64,000 bases of DNA from positions 44,049 to 108,048 of the forward strand of contig NZ_LSEF01000042.1 in NCBI RefSeq assembly GCF_001641695.1. The letters run 5' to 3'. The stretch comes from Bradyrhizobium neotropicale (GTDB lineage: Bacteria > Pseudomonadota > Alphaproteobacteria > Rhizobiales > Xanthobacteraceae). How positions within the stretch are numbered: position 1 is the first letter of the stretch; each line of letters opens with the position of its first letter. A program made the translations under genes and the position numbers. Below the pieces are notes generated by a model. It did no database searches, was not told the DNA's origin, and saw only the letters and a program-made list of their open reading frames with translations. Below, in pieces: positions 62,403 to 64,000 of the stretch.

Positions 62403-64000
62403 GTGACGACGGCCGCCGACATGACACTGAAGCCCGACGGCGCTGCGCGTCGTTCCCTCGTCATGGCCGCGCTCGTGATCGCGGCGATGACGCTGCTGCG
62501 CATCGTTTACGCCTCCGCGATCGAGCTGCGCACCGACGAAGCCTATTATTGGACCTGGTCGAAGGAAACCGCGCTCAGCTTCCTTGACCATCCGCCGATG
62601 ATCGCTTGGTTCATCCGCTTCGGCACCGCGATCTTCGGCGACACCGTGCTCGGCGTCCGCTTTGGCGGCATCGTCGCGATGCTGGTGATGCAGCTACTGC
62701 TCATCGACATAGTCCGCCGCGTTACCCATGACGTGCGCGCGATGGCGCTCGCGGTGCTGATGCCCGAGGCCGCGCTCTACTACGGCCTCTTGATGGCCAA
62801 GGTCGCGCCCGACGTCGCCCTGATCCCGTTCGCGATGGCGATGATGTGGTCCTTGGTGCGGCTCGCGCTCGGCGGTGACGGCCGCTGGTGGCTCGCGGCC
62901 GGCCTGTTCGCCGGCCTGTCGATGCTGTCGAAATTCACCGCGATCATGTTTGCGCCTGCGGTCGCGGCTTTTCTCCTGGTGCCGGATTGGCGCTGGCGCT
63001 GGCTGCGCAGCCCTTATCCTTACCTTGCCGTGGTGATCGCAATCGCGGTGTTCTCGCCGGTCCTGATCTGGAACGCCGGGCACGACTGGGCCTCGTTCCG
63101 CTTCCAGGGCGTGCGTGCCACGGCCAATTACGGGATCTCCTTGCGCACGGTCGGAGATTATATCGGACTGCAATTCGGGCTTGTCGGCTTCGTCATGCTG
63201 CCGGTGGTGCTGGCAGGGCTGGCGATGATGGCGTGGCGCGGCTATCGCGCGCGCGAGCCGGTTGCGATCCTCCTGTCCACCGCGGTGCTGGTGCCGTTCC
63301 TTTATTTCCTCGTGAAATCGTTCACGCTGCGGGTCGGTGACACCTGGCCGATGTTCATGTGGCCGGTCGGATTTGCCGCCGCCGCGATCAACCTCGCGAT
63401 GCTGCCGTGCGAATGTTGGCCGGTCCGGATGGTCCGGTTTAGCGTGTTCTGGGCAAAGACGGCGGTCGTCTCGGGGATCGTATTCGTCGTGATCGTGTTC
63501 CTCTACTACGTTGCTGCCCCCTGGAACCTGCTCGGCAAGATCGATCCGGTCGGTGCCGAGGCCGGCTACGAGCAGGTTGCGGCACGGGTCCAGACCGCGC
63601 TGGATGAGACCGGCGCGACCTGGATCGCGACCACGGACTACCGCACCTACGCCATGATGCGCTGGCTGTTCAGGGGCCGCGGGCCGGTGATTGAGCTCAA
63701 CGAGCGCGGCCGCTTCCAGGACTTTCGCGACCCCGGCATGGAGAAGATTCGCGGTCATGCCGGAATCTATGTCGGCCGCGTGCCCGACAATCGCTCACTG
63801 GTATGGGATTCGATCCCGGCCAGGCGCGAGCCACTGGCAGAGGTCGAACGGCGCTGGCGCGGCCTCGTGATCGATACCTACGCGCTGGAAAAGCTCACCG
63901 GCTGGACCCCGGAGCTCTCGCCGCCGAAGGACTCGCCGCTGTTCCAGTGGCGTGTGCTGGCCCTCTTCTCCCTCTCCCCGCTCGCGGGGAGAGGGTTGGG
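62403..64000 (+). CDS. ArnT/PMT-type membrane glycosyltransferase, cut by window end
   Basis: A multi-pass membrane protein of at least 532 residues, open at its 3' end. Near the start the lumenal loop ELRTDEAYYWTWSK and FLDHPPMIAWFIRFGT match the GT39/GT83 (ArnT, dolichyl-phosphate-mannose transferase-like) signature, with the catalytic acid in DEAYYW. About ten hydrophobic helices follow, then a soluble C-terminal domain (WIATTDYRTYAMMRWLF; GIYVGRVPDN). It should move a sugar from a polyprenyl phosphate to a lipid or protein on the outer face of the inner membrane. The GTG at 62403 has ggggaaaa upstream; ATG 62421 is the alternative. The last visible codons lie in a REP repeat. Confidence 0.87.
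   Translation, partial: MTTAADMTLKPDGAARRSLVMAALVIAAMTLLRIVYASAIELRTDEAYYWTWSKETALSFLDHPPMIAWFIRFGTAIFGDTVLGVRFGGIVAMLVMQLLLIDIVRRVTHDVRAMALAVLMPEAALYYGLLMAKVAPDVALIPFAMAMMWSLVRLALGGDGRWWLAAGLFAGLSMLSKFTAIMFAPAVAAFLLVPDWRWRWLRSPYPYLAVVIAIAVFSPVLIWNAGHDWASFRFQGVRATANYGISLRTVGDYIGLQFGLVGFVMLPVVLAGLAMMAWRGYRAREPVAILLSTAVLVPFLYFLVKSFTLRVGDTWPMFMWPVGFAAAAINLAMLPCECWPVRMVRFSVFWAKTAVVSGIVFVVIVFLYYVAAPWNLLGKIDPVGAEAGYEQVAARVQTALDETGATWIATTDYRTYAMMRWLFRGRGPVIELNERGRFQDFRDPGMEKIRGHAGIYVGRVPDNRSLVWDSIPARREPLAEVERRWRGLVIDTYALEKLTGWTPELSPPKDSPLFQWRVLALFSLSPLAGRGL
63970..64000. repeat. REP-like repeat, ccctctcccc family, at window end
   Basis: ccctctccccgctcgcgggg followed by agagggttggg. It forms one arm pair of the family at 21628, 33289 and 52391 and overlaps the end of the glycosyltransferase frame. 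Confidence 0.85.

Overview
The window looks like chromosomal DNA of an alphaproteobacterium in the Rhizobiales, most likely Bradyrhizobium or a close relative such as Rhodopseudomonas. The evidence is a strongly GC-rich coding bias, a 999-residue PutA without a DNA-binding domain (the compact type known from Bradyrhizobium), rluD beside rpoH, many acyl-CoA genes, and several families of short palindromic intergenic repeats (REP-like: cgtcattccgggg..., cctctcccc..., cgtcattgcgagcg...). This assignment is inferred from content; no search was run.

Layout. 1-3.75 kb is core: a secreted amidase, a small unknown gene, rpoH, rluD, and a small membrane protein whose start codon overlaps that of rluD head to head. 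tRNA-Glu(CTC) follows at 3.81 kb. From 3.9 to 8.0 kb, bounded by a perfect 18-bp inverted repeat, is an accessory block: a Phd/VapC-like toxin-antitoxin pair with its own repeated operator, a 731-residue protein with a 2-oxoglutarate/Fe(II) dioxygenase domain, and a zinc-ribbon protein that seems to lack its C-terminal half. 8-12.5 kb holds a TPR protein, a broken higB-like relic, ubiA, a GFA-type gene with a tiny leader gene, and a divergent tautomerase/TetR pair with two matching operator-like palindromes.

12.6-30.5 kb is metabolism and sensing: a chemoreceptor; an acyl-CoA synthetase followed by a single-chain biotin-dependent acyl-CoA carboxylase; an AcoR-type sigma-54 activator; a flavin reductase/LLM monooxygenase pair; dgoK-dgoA for 2-keto-3-deoxygalactonate; poxB; a double-hotdog thioesterase and an amidase. 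30.9-37.3 kb holds tex, a glycine-rich secreted protein, an OmpR-type two-component pair, and an overlapping pair made of a LuxR-type HTH protein and an HtrA-like PDZ protein that has lost its catalytic His and Ser. 37.5-49.3 kb holds a Tat-exported VOC protein, a DapA-family lyase, a lone molybdenum hydroxylase large subunit, a four-gene acyl-CoA operon, a lemA/TPM cluster, and a metallo-beta-lactamase/cyclic-nucleotide-binding pair. 49.5-64 kb holds a membrane protein, a CxxCH protein, a GST, a CoA-transferase, putA with its Lrp-type regulator, a cold-shock protein, sulfite oxidase sorAB behind a membrane adenylate cyclase carrying b-heme-like and [2Fe-2S] domains, and the start of an ArnT-like glycosyltransferase that runs off the window.

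Most promising for new biology: the pseudo-HtrA/LuxR pair, the redox-sensor cyclase next to sorAB, and the inverted-repeat-bounded oxygenase/toxin-antitoxin block beside tRNA-Glu. No CRISPR array, rRNA, prophage or intact insertion sequence was seen.
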